Source of the DNA: Favolaschia claudopus
Taxonomy: Eukaryota; Basidiomycota; Agaricomycetes; Agaricales; Mycenaceae
Assembly: GCA_037176885.1 (NCBI GenBank)
Contig: JAWWNJ010000205.1
Span: forward strand, 186,001 to 250,000
Direction of reading: 5' to 3'
DNA length: 64,000 nucleotides
Part shown: piece after piece, positions 12,088 through 23,600 of the stretch
Layout of the letters: the number at the start of each line of letters is the position of its first letter
Position numbering within the stretch: position 1 is the stretch's first letter
Program-made: the position numbers and the translations under genes
The notes under the pieces: generated by a model
Told to the model about the DNA's origin: nothing
What the model saw: the letters and a program-made list of their open reading frames with translations, nothing else
Databases searched by the model: none

Positions 12088-13350
12088 CTAACCCGAAGGA
12101 ATCCATGCACCATCAACAAGTCTCCAGTCAAGTCCGTCTGTAAAAGAATAATTAGCCAATAATGAAAGAAAACTACTTCGACATACCGAGATGTACCAGG
12201 TAGAGAGTTCCACATACACGCAACCACGCATCGAGAATCGGGAGATCATCGTTCACCGCAGACACCGACTCCCTTCTAAATATCGCAAACCGCAACTCCG
12301 AAAGAGCCGTGAATCTGGATAGGTGCTGTCGCATCGGCATTAAATCGTCCTAAAAAATTCGACCGATCAGAAAGCAAGCATATGTAGGTTGAATCCCAAG
12401 CGAAAGAAACGAACAAAGGAAAACCCATAGAGATTGTTTGATCTGCTAAACCGCAGAATCTGGATATGCGGTACATACTGAGCGACCGCAGCCAGGATTG
12501 TAGGCTCTCTGAGCCTCCCAGGGGAGATGTTGGCGATGACGATCTCAAGTGTTTGAAGTGAGTGAGCTTTGGATAGTTGTTTCAACGGCGATCGGTAGTC
12601 GATATCGGGTTCCTTCCACCTCAAGACCACAGATCGAAGAGAGGCGACACTTTTCTGGAGAAATTTCAGTACCCAGCTTGGTCCGTCGTAGGTATGCAAG
12701 AGAGGCAAGTCTATCGAACCCATAAAAGCGATAGGCTTTTCACAGTCAACATGCAGAGTCGTGAGCGTTGCACGGTGGCGAGCAAGGAATTTCAAAAATT
12801 CCTCCGAGTCCGTGGAACTTGGCGTTGGGTGTAGGACGTATCGAAACGTCTGCAGGCAACGAAGGTTTGAATTACGCAATAGATGCGTGAAGTCGATATA
12901 GCCCTTGGACGACAGGAGGAGGTGTTTGAGTTTGGTCATTTTAATCACGAGAGAATTCAAGTCGTCAATGATTTGCGACGTCGCACCCCTTCAAATTGAA
13001 GCTGATCAGTGGAAGTAAACTGGAGATGGAAAGGCTGAAACGCACACAAGCTCGTTGTCGTTCGCTATGACAAACTCTTGGACACGCAGCCACAACGGCT
13101 CGGAAGATTCTGAAGGCTGAGATTGCATTGTACGAATGAAGAGCACAGTCTGTTCCGCGCTATGGAGGTGTATGTTCCGATACAGCATCGGAGTGGCAAT
13201 AGAACGTAGACGCTTGGAGGTGTGACAAAGAGCCCAAAGCTCCAAAGTCGACGAGTATTCAATCACCATGGAAAGGATCTCGTTAGGAAACCGGAGGATC
13301 GATTTCCTGGCTCCCTCAGCAGCGGCTTGAGAGCGAGTGAGAACGGCCAT
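12088..13350 (-). CDS. F-box protein with leucine-rich C-terminal region
   Basis: Substrate-receptor-type F-box protein, expected to join an SCF ubiquitin ligase through Skp1. The start at 13350 (MAVLTRSQAA) leads into the F-box ILRFPNEILSMVIEY...LCHTSKRLRSIATPMLYRNI. A first intron begins after NDNEL(V), where donor GTGCGT keeps frame. The second exon starts with residues reading IIDDLNSLVIKMTKL and carries irregular leucine-rich segments (LKHLLLSS, LRSVVLRW, LQTLEIVI). Two later introns join MPMRQHLSRF...LRFAIF and the final WRLVDGAWIPSG, with the stop at 12088-12090. A longer in-frame 5' extension starting MEHGFVQ exists, but it contains a His/Leu run and is probably leader. The target substrate cannot be told. 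Confidence 0.75.
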
Positions 13351-13582
13351 GAAGGAGATTGGAGGAAGGAGGAGGCGATGATGGTGGCAAGAAACACAGA
13401 GGCGACGGTCATGTGGGATGTGGCTTTCTCTTTGAACAATAAAATTCTTTGTTTCGAAATTGATACATTGCACAAAGCCGTGTTCCAATCAACGGGCTTG
13501 TTGGCCTTCATCTTTGTCTGCAGCTTCCTCCATCCGGACCCACAATCCACCCTAATTCAACCGTCAACCAAAGTAGTTTATA

Positions 13583-16147
13583 CTAGAAACTCAGAAAGAG
13601 AAAACGCACATAGACGAACATAGTCAAATGACTCCTCGGTCGAATCTTCTCATGCGGCGTCCACCCGGTGTTCACCATCGTTTGGTCCGTCTTCCATTCC
13701 GCTGGGGGGCGTGCGTCGGGGGGCTGGGCGTCCAGATCGAGGGAGATAGCCGAGAATGTCTGGAGGAGGCGGACGAGGAAGAACGATGCCTCGTGGTAAG
13801 CGAATTGTTGTCCGAGGCATATTCTTGGTCCTAGATATACAGCTGAGATGGGACTGCGCAACGAGAGAAGAGGAACACGGGCGCACCGCCATTGAACGGA
13901 AGGAATATAAATGGGTTCGGTGTCACTTTACAAAATTAAATGTCAAACCATCAGCTGGATCAAGCGCGAACGAGACAAAGCAAATCCAAGTGACGAAACG
14001 CACGATACTTGTGCAACCTCTCATCTAAAAACCTCTCCGGATCGAACTGCAGCGCATCTGGTCCCCACAAATCCGTGCGCCGGTGCATGAGGATAGTGCT
14101 GAACCCGCAACGAGTACCAGCAGGGACGAAGAGCGGGGGGCTCCCTTTGATGTTCGAATGGAATAGTGTCGGTTTCAGGGCAGTTCTGACATTGAATGGA
14201 CTGTTTCGATCGAGAAGTGAGTTGAGAGATGAATTCGCAAGAGACGGAGAAGGCTTACACGGGAGGATAAAGCCGAAGTGTTTCTTAATGAACGACCCGG
14301 TGAGTCTCTAACGAACAAAATATCTCGAGAACAGACCATTCAATACAGCCTAACGAAAGTTGGGCACCATATCGGTTTTATAGGTAAAACGAAACCAAAC
14401 TCACCCTCAAATACTTCATATCCCTGAAATTGTCGTACGTCGGACGCGAAGTCGGTCCGATTTCGCGCAAAATCTCTTCGCGCAATTTGGCTAGGACTTG
14501 GGGGTGTTCAGCCAGCATGTACACTGTGAAAGTGAGGAGGGCGGCAGTCTGTTATGACGTTTGTCAGTTGATTTCGGATTCACGGAAGAAGAGATCCAGC
14601 CAATAAACGTTTGAAAAAGTATAGATCAGAACGCACAGTGTCCCGACCCGCAGCAGTGATATTGAGGATCTCGTCTCGAAGGATAATCGGGTCTACCAAC
14701 AGAAACCGATTTCAATAAACGCCAAGCGAACAGCAGAACAATAGAAGCCAAACAGAAGAATACAATGGCAAATGAAGTCGAAACTCACCGTCCGTATAAT
14801 TCACCAAATGATCCAAAAGCGTCTCTCCCTCCAACACCTGTCGATCCTCCACGCTATTCATATTGTGTACTTTCTCCTCCTTCCCCCTATTCTTCTCCAC
14901 CGCCTCTTTCAAAATTGGATCCAAAAATCCCCTCACAACACGCATCGGCTCAATGAGATCATCCTTCCAGAATTCCGCCAACGGCCAATGAGTGTTGAGC
15001 CGTGTGCGCAGGGCGGTGATAGTTTGTGCTGATTGGAAGGCGTTGGCGAATGCGGTGGAGGCGTGGGGAGTACGAGTTGTATTGGATGAGGAGAAGGTGG
15101 ACTTAGAAGAGAGAGAAGGGGAGAAATTGTGTGGGTAGGGGAGTCCCGCGTCAAGGCTACGAACGTCTTTGCCGAAGAGGAAGGAAGACGCGGTGTCCAT
15201 CGTGAAACGCGCGACCATGTCCTGTATATCGACGGTTTAGTCAATTGATTGATATTGAACGGGATCAAGAGCAGCTCACTTGAAAATCCGCCGCACACCG
15301 CTCCCTAAATCGAGCCTTGAACTGGGCAATCGCGTTGGTGGCATGCGAGTCGAAGTTGTCGAAATCGCTGATACGTTCGCGGTGGAAGAATGGTCGGGTC
15401 ATCTGGCGATGAAATCTGGAGGTGCAGTTATTTATCACAACAGATCGAAGGATGGATGAACGAATGAACTCACTTCCACATGTTGCCTGCAGGGAGCGGA
15501 ATACCACATTATAATCAAGCGCTGAGGTGAAGATAATACTCACCATCAGCGGCAAAGACCCCAGTCCCCAATAGCGGCTCCATTAACCGTTGGAATTCTG
15601 GACCCTTCTCAAACTCGGGGAAAGAGGTGGCGAGGATGGCTTTAATATTCTCCGGTTCGGCGGTCATGATCTGAATGAAGTGAATAAGAAAATAAAAGAG
15701 GTCAGCCTACGTACACGATCTTGAAAGAGGAAGCGGATGGTGAGAGTATATCCTTTCTCCAACATGAACGAGGCCAGGGGTTCCGCTAGTGTAGCGCAAT
15801 TTCGGTCGATGAATGATTTAGACAGAAAATGATCGAAACATACCGGGATACATGTCTTTCACTTTCGCGAAAAGCATATGTAGCCCGCCAATGGATCCAG
15901 GGAGGGCGGGAGGCAGGACAGCACCATGTGCGGCTGCCTGAGAACGGACGCAGTGGTCCCGGTATTGCACGAGAAGCGTGAGGAATAAGGGGCAGCTGAG
16001 GATGTAGGCGAGGGAGGTTAGCCACGTTGGGATTATCGAGCCAAGGTATGATTCTGCAGCATATTTGACGCAGTAGACGAAGAGGGGCGGAACAAGGAGT
16101 TTCGGGAGATGGGTAGCGAGGTAGATGATGCCTGGAGGGAAAGGCAT
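13583..16147 (-). pseudogene. Cytochrome P450, CYP63-like, apparent frameshift before ExxR
   Basis: Membrane-anchored class II P450 most like the basidiomycete CYP63 family; those enzymes oxidise hydrophobic compounds. The start MPFPPGIIYLATHL at 16147 opens a hydrophobic N-terminus with two membrane-type segments. Recognisable parts are: WKFHRQMTRPFFHRERI (C-helix), the I-helix proton-relay ITAAGRDT near 14640, the K-helix ETLRLYPPVP near 14255-14280, FDPERF, and the haem loop split by an intron ([20 protein letters not shown]), with Cys ligand near 13815. The gene has about nine introns. Between the exon ending NFRDMKYLR and ETLRLYPP, no GT-AG choice I found keeps frame: TTCATTAA-GAAACA lacks one base relative to the expected FINETLR reading, and the usual acceptor next to it reads CGG. 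Everything else is well preserved, so this is a recent lesion or a base-call error. Confidence 0.65.
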
Positions 16148-16890
16148 TGCGAGGAGAGTCAGCGGTGGAGAATGGGGGGAGAACGAGAATGAGAACAAGA
16201 GAGGAAGGGGTGGTGAGAGCAAGGTGAGAGACGGAGAGTCGGGTCTCAGGCTGAGGCAAACGTGGTAAGCATCAGCTGAGCGTCACTGTCATCTGAGCGG
16301 CGGCCGCCTTCTCATCTGACCACGATCAACCACGATAGCCGGAGACGGCAGCCAATCCCAATCTAAGGCAGTAAAATAGATAAGTAATAAGTTGTTGAAA
16401 AATATGACAATTGCGTTGGGGAAAAATGGAAAATGAATATAGCACACACGAATGATATTGACATCCTGGTCGAGTCAAAAATGAGAATTCGGTTTGCCCC
16501 TCCGAATTTACTACGCATATACATCGTATTTTGATTGCTGCAAGGTCCTGTAAATGCTGTAATTCCTTCGTCGCACTTGCGTCGCACCACCCGTTCTCGG
16601 AGCGTTGTGAGCAGCCTCTTGAGATGGCCAGAAAGTAGTTCATAAAGTAGCCATAGTTGGCCAACTGTAGCTGTTCAAAAGGACTTCATTTGAGGCGAAC
16701 CACATTTTGTGCATGAGGGAGAGAGCAAAGAGCGTGAGCGTGACTGTAACGGCTGTTACACGGAACGTCCGATGATCCTCAGGATCAGCCGGCACCTCTT
16801 GCCGTCCGACGGCTTGAGTTTTGTCCGGGATCTTTAGTTGCGCTGGCTTTGCAACCAGTTAAGAAACAACAGCAGCAAAATAATCCACGG
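16148..16890. other. Intergenic between P450 5' end and Helitron
   Basis: About 740 bp. It includes the P450 5' leader and a 13-bp palindrome-like GATCCTCAGGATC near 16770. No gene is supported; the small minus-strand ORF at 16326-16664 resembles nothing I know. Confidence 0.45.
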
Positions 16891-16892
16891 TA

Positions 16893-16911
16893 GCCCGCTT
16901 CGCGGCAGGGC
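16893..16911 (-). repeat. Helitron 3'-terminal hairpin
   Basis: GC-rich stem-loop formed by GCCCGC and GC(A)GGGC around a TTCGCG loop, immediately outside the CCCACTATCA repeat. Helitrons use such a hairpin as the rolling-circle termination signal. Confidence 0.6.
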
Positions 16912-16920
16912 CCACTATCA
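16911..16920 (+). repeat. Helitron inverted repeat, 3' subterminal copy
   Basis: CCCACTATCA, the exact reverse complement of 25543-25552 at the other end of the element. Identity stops after 10 bp, as expected for short asymmetric terminal repeats. Confidence 0.65.
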
Positions 16921-17695
16921 CTTAGAGTGCTTCGTGAAGTGAACGATAACGGTGTTTGTAACTGTGGTCTACTGTGGTAAAGCTAGCTAGGGATACAATG
17001 ACGGTTTCACTAATTGCATTATTGCTGTACACGACAAGGTAGATCTGTGAATTTAGCAAGTCTGGTTCTGGATGATGTTTGGGATGGTGGAGACAGGCAA
17101 GACTGTGGGGTGATCATGTTATACTATGTCGAGAAAGTGTCGCTATGAGCTGGAGGTAAATTCAAAACCGAAAGTCAAGGCAAAGGTTTGTACTCAACTT
17201 GTAGCACAGGGTCCTTTTTTGGGAGAAGATATTCAACTTGAATGAAGTTTTGGAGTTTGGTAGACACGGAAAGCATCCGTGAGCCTGGACGGGGCAAACT
17301 CGATACCGCGGCGACCAGGTAGACATCTGTAAGTTCGCGCACAGTGCGAATGGATTTAGGGGGCGGAGACGCGCGGCTTCCATCTAGGGCGAGAGTCTTT
17401 CACATAGACGATGAGACGGGGATGAGTACAGTAAGTGTGGGTTGGGTGGTAGGTTGATGAAGCTCGGAAGACAAGAGCGAATGGGGAAAGAGTTGGAGCA
17501 GTCGAGCATTTGAAACGGCTTCAGGCGCCGCTCAAAAAATGAGTGGTGGTAGATGGTGGCACAATGTGGATGGCGAGCTTTGGCGATACTCTTCGAAAGC
17601 TGCCTTAATCGTCCAAGCGCGCTCGCTTGGTGGATTCCGAGCGCCCATCTCTGAGCTGATCGGCTCGAAGTGGCTGAAGATTGCAGATATTCAGA

Positions 17696-20600
17696 TCAAT
17701 TTCTGGAGGAAGGGTCCAAACTTACTGGTTGCGCGTCAATTGGGACCTTACGTTTGCGATTCGTGTGAGGCGCTGAGGACGAGGATGGACCAGATGACGG
17801 GTTGGTGACGGCTGGGCGTGGAGGACGTGGCGCATTAAGAGGGACTTTCCGGATTCGTTGACGCTTGGCCGGAGAATCGGGCCGTGATCCTGATGCCGTA
17901 CTTGTGTCATCACGCTTCCTCTTCCCACCACCCACATCTGCGCGCCGCGCATTCTCCCTTTGCAATCTCTCCAGCCTGACCCTTGGATCCTCCCGGTTCG
18001 AGTTCTCGTCTTCGCCAGACGATTCGGAGTCGACTTCTGCAAGGCTTTGGCCATAGTCTGCCTCCAATGTCGCCGCCGCCGTCGCTTTCTCGTCGTCGGT
18101 TCCGTGCCTGAGAATTGTCCTCAGGGCCAGGATTTCCAATCGACGAGACTCGCGCCTTAAGTCCTCCGAAGAGCGGCAGCATATCTTCGCCTTGTTGAAG
18201 GGCGTCAAGATAGCTAGCCCTTCTAGGGAGGTGACCCTCGACAACATGACATACGGACTTTCAGACCCTTGGCAGTCACTAAGGTTAACAACAGCCGCCT
18301 GTAGTGTTCTCCCTTGTGCCTTATACGCCGTCATGACAAACCCCGGCTGTATCGGAAGCTGAGTACGGTTCACCGTACAACTTTTCAACGTATACGGGTG
18401 CTGCACCTTGAACTTAGATTTGTCCTCAAGCGCAACGACATGGTGATCAGGTAGATCTGGAACAATTCCGGAATCTGTATCAGGTGCGTGAATTACACAA
18501 GAAATTGCATGTCTGTTTCCTTGCTGATCGGTTCTGAAGCGTACACTTTTCAACGTACCTGAACAACCGTTGACTACACCACCGGCAACATCGAAATTTT
18601 GAACGATCATCACAGGCATACCGATCACTAGAGGTATTTTTCCTAGTCTCTGATTTGTCTTTCCGGAGTGTAATGAGATGAGATGGTCCTTCAATGCAGA
18701 TTCGTCCACCGATGTATTACCGATTTTGTCACTAGCATAATACCAATGCAATCTCCTCCCAGTCTTCTTCGCGAACGCCCGGGCAGCGGTCACATTAAGC
18801 TCGTCTTTCATTTGATTGCCATTCACTATCACAGGTGCCATGTTCCACGGCGCCATCGACCAGTTGATATCAAGATTGCTCAACAAACGACTGTTCAAAA
18901 CTTCGTAGTCGGCATCAGAGCATTTTCCGTAACGCAATCGACCGAGCAGCTCCAAGAACCGTTGATTCTCCGGGCCAGACTGTCGAACAATTTCAGTGAA
19001 CAAGACTACTGTCTTTATGGATAACCACAGCAATTTTCCGAAAATATCCTTCTGACCAAGCTCAGTCCCTGCCTTTGAAGTGCGTATCCCAGACCTCTTT
19101 TTCTTTGCCTTGGACTGAGTATCAAGATGCGTATAGAGTTTCGTTTGTCCGACAGGTGGCAGTTGCGAGAAATCTCCAGCAAAAATGATGCTTATTCCTC
19201 CGAACGCAAGTAAACTGCCCTTTGCGGCACTAAGAGCAGAGCTGATGTCATAGAGCAGAGCACAACCGACCATCGAAATTTCATCAATGAACAGATAATC
19301 AATACCTTCCCACATGGCCATGAGATCTCGAAGGGACTTTCCGCTTCTATGTTTCCTCTCCCTCTGACTCATACCCAGGGCAGCGTGGAGTGTCATTCCT
19401 GAGATATTACGGGCTGCAACTCCAGTATACGAGGACAGTCGGAATCGGCGTGCTTCGTCTCGGACTTCAAACAATTCTTTCAAAGCTTCTATGACACGAG
19501 ATTTTCCAGTTCCTCCGGGGCCGCCCATGTACATACGCAGAGGATCTGGATTCAACTCGGTACTGTGCTGTGCAACAATTCGGAACGCTCGACTCTGTTC
19601 AGTATTCAGCGTGTATGCGTCTATAATTCTCTGCATCACAGTTTCGGTGTCTGACGGAGTATTCGGCTTTTTAGACTTGGCGGGTGATTTCTGGAGAGAT
19701 ACAGACACGCCTGGCTCAGGAAGAGTGCTGCGAAATGGATTTCCGGATCGTAACAAAGTGGTATCACCAGGATCGACATCAGATTTGAAACTGGTGAGAT
19801 CCTGATTTCCTTCCTTGTATGACTGAATCTTCTTCCATGCGTCCTTTCGATCGGAATAATTCTTGTCCCATTTCTGCTCACAGACAGTAATACGATCCGT
19901 AACAAGCTCATGGTCAGAGTCAACAGTTCCCTCTCCAGCTGACATCACAGTGTCCACACTAAATAATCCGCTACCTTCTGCGCACAGTTTTGCTTCCATG
20001 ATATCGCTCTGAGTACGTTGATTGTGCTTCGAATAACATTTGTCAACTGATTCCAAATGATCCAACAGTTCTCCTTCGTCCATTTCACCGTAGGTGCCAC
20101 GATCAACACTGTTCAAAAACTCCTGACTGACACCGTCACAGGCTCTACGATTATGCCTATTCTTGAAATGATTATCCCTACTGTCTTTGCATTCATGCAG
20201 GAGCTGCATATTATCTACGCGTTGTCTAACCTCAGGTGAACAAGATTCAATGAATTTTTCATATGCTTCAATCCACGTTTGACCTTCCAATCGCAAATCA
20301 GACGCATCTCTCCACGGCTTGAATAAAATCAACATCAATCGCGAATGCTTGTTCTTTGACTTTTCTCGATCTCGACGTGGAAGCGCCGGTCCAATGGGGA
20401 CAGGAACCTTTCTCACTCCAGGCGCAGACACACGAAGCACACGACTTTCGGATTCAAGATGCTCCTCTTTCAAATTAACGGTAGGGCGTGCATGTCCGCT
20501 CCACATCAAAATATCGCCATCTATGTCTTTAGACCAACCAGATCTGACATCTCGGGTTTCGAAATCACTGTTGTCAGAATTTAAACTATCATTTGCTTCA

Positions 20601-23600
20601 CAGCGTTTACGTCCCTTTTTCTTTATTTTTTCTACCTGAGACACGAAATCCCAGACATTAACGAACTCCAGATCTAAGCCTCGGTGGCGGTAATCAGCGC
20701 CTTGATTCGCAGTCGCATGGAACTGTCCCTGGTTATCGACTTCGAGCCGTATCTCGTCAACACAGTGCGGTGCGTCTAACAAAGTTTCTTCACATTCATT
20801 ATCTGGTCTCAGTGTACTAGGAGATTGACTGGTTGTGGTAGCTTCCCCTTCAGGATCGGGTTCATGGTCATCGGTTTCGATATCTTCCGTAGCTGGGGTG
20901 TTCTCGGAGTCTGGCTGCAGACTTTTTGTTCGCTCATAACACTCGGGACTCGGCTGCTGCTGCTCAACACATCTTTCAAGACTCGCCCAATACAGATTTG
21001 CAAATTTGTGGCTTGTAAAATGATCTTCAAAATCCATCAGGTACGAAACTACTTGTTGCCCGCTCAGTTCCTGTTGCGCAATCATTGAGTGGGCACACTT
21101 CTGAAGAAGACGCCGGGCACGCATCGCAAAATCGTCTTCTTCAGGATCATATTCACCGAGTCTGGTTACTGCTAATTCCAAAGCTGAGTACGCAACATGA
21201 GCCTGCAATTGAGACTTGGTGATATAATCTGTGATATAGTACATAACAGCCTTTGCTGCAGGCCCAGAAGAGATGAACTTAATATCCATGTTACATCGTA
21301 TGGCTTCCAACATCGTCAGATTAAAATTGTTGACCAACCCGTCAAGGCAACGCAGTTCGAACTCTCCAGTTTCGGGATCAAATACACTGACAGGCTTAGC
21401 ATTGGACGCATCAAGATCGAACCGGCATTCCTTGACATATCCAGGACCCTTCCAGTATTTGTAGCAGGTAGGTGTATGATCATGGCGCTGACACGTTTCA
21501 ACGAGATTGTGCAGATCTTTCTTTTGAAGGATTTCGAGCTCCTCAGGATCGGACGCTGAGACTGGTCCTCGTGTACTGCAGGGATGGAATTTGCCGAGAG
21601 GGAATTCTAGATCTGGCCTAGGATCAGGCGGTACGGCGTTTGTGATTGTGTCCTCCAGAAATTCCATTAACCGCTTCTGAAACTCGAGATAACCACCAGA
21701 CTCCAATGCTTTGGCCTTGATCTCGTTCGGATTCAGTCCACCCTCGACCCAAACAACCATATGACAGTGAAGCGAACCACGACCTTGCGCCTCAACGGTA
21801 CCATAGTATGCATTGACAACACCCAGAACTCCGCCTTCGACGTTCTCTTGTTTCGGGTCATGTCCCAAAATCGCAGAAATAAAGGCCTTTATGAAGATAT
21901 TGAAGAACTCGGCAGCTACGGCGGGATTTTGGGCAACCAAAACAGACTGGTCTTTCCACACGTCCGAAAGATCATCGGCAGTCAGCTTTTCAATGTCAAT
22001 CTCGTCGCCGGCGAGGAATCGGACGAGTGGGTTGTATACATCCGCAGGATTAATTGTGATATAAAAACTTGGCAACCCTTTTTCAATCATCAAAGCTCGG
22101 ATTTCATTTCGCATGACAAGCTTAGACTGCGGCGAACCTTGGACATGGGAAGTTATCAAGTTGACTTGCTTCATCAATGCCAGCACACGGTGTTCTTCAT
22201 CTGTGTTCGATGTCTTATAGTCGCCTCTGCTAATGCGTTCGGAAACTGTATGAATAGCATCCGCAGACACCGTAGCAAACTGGGCGGCAACTGTGTCAAA
22301 ATTCTCTCGCTCGACCTTGAAACTGGTGTTCAGCAGCAGTGTTCGCCGTTGCAACATGTTAAACGCCGTAAACAAAAAAGAATAATGTTCTTGAAACCTC
22401 CGATCTGCGAGACTGAAGTAATGTTTCAATTGTGCTTTGAATGAAACACCAGACTTCCTTCGCCTGTCTTCTGCACCACCAATGCCATACGGAAACAATG
22501 TTGGATAAATCAACGGGAATAAGTCGGGATTGTTGAACTCGTTCGCAGGTAATGGATCATGTCGCAGCTCCAAATAATTTCCTTCAGGCTTCTTCAAATG
22601 ACGAGCTGCAGCCTTCCTCAAGACCCCGGATGATTCGTGCCCTTTAACGTCGGTTACAACAACAGTCTCGAACTTGATCTCGTTGCGGGAAGTGTTGGTT
22701 GTCATACTCTTGACTGTATCTCTGACACTTGGTTGCGAATCTGGATTGCTGGCCCCTTCAATATCAGGTCTCTGGTTGCTCATCTGCGGCAGATTACTTC
22801 CCGAGTAGGAGGACGTAGTAGCTTCAATACCGGCTGACGGAAGGACATGCTCTACATGAAACGGAATATCGACAATGTCGCCATGACCATCAAACACACT
22901 GTGGTCAATTATAATGTCCTTGTAAAGAGGGTTGTGAGTTGCCAGCCACTTCAATGCATTCATAACCTTTTCTTTGCGAACAATCAATGGTTTAGCATTC
23001 TTTTTGATCCATTCAGAGGAAGGAGACTTTGCGCCAACAAAAACCACACAAATCGGGGTCGTAATTTCTTCGATTGACGGCGGCAGAGTAGTCGCGAGGG
23101 CAGACGGCTGCTGAGGGTATACTATGATGTGCCCCTTGAAACCACGCTGAACGTTCGGTATACCATCCTCTCCATCCTTTTCCCGCAATTGAATGATCCA
23201 GCATTTAGCTCGACATCTTGCAATCATGGCTTCTTCCACAACAGTTAAATCCTTCAATTCAGGTGGAATAGGGCCGAGGTAATTGTAATTTGCCATCGAT
23301 AGACGAGGAACCTTTCCGGATCTCAACGCAGAACTACAGGTTTTGCAGACGACTAAAACGGGGTCCATGGTATCGGGATCATTCTCGATGCACTCTGGTT
23401 CGATTAAGAGCTCTGAATACTGGCCTGATTTGACCGGCATAGGCGGAGGAACAACATCTGGGTCAAGCCAAGGAGAGTCTATCTTCTCGGACTCATTATC
23501 AGAATTGTTTTCTGAATCTGATCCAGACTTATCAATCGACTCGTCGGGTGGTCTAAGCAGGTTCAAATCAAAGTCTTCAAACGATATTGTTGTCCTAAAT

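Noticed and set aside
16892..16990. Canonical Helitron 3' CTRR end near the hairpin
   Set aside because: No CTRR lies at the expected distance beyond the hairpin; the Helitron2-type inverted-repeat layout explains the ends better.
21761..22444. 227-codon plus-strand ORF inside the Helitron
   Set aside because: Antisense shadow of the Rep-domain coding region; no motifs.
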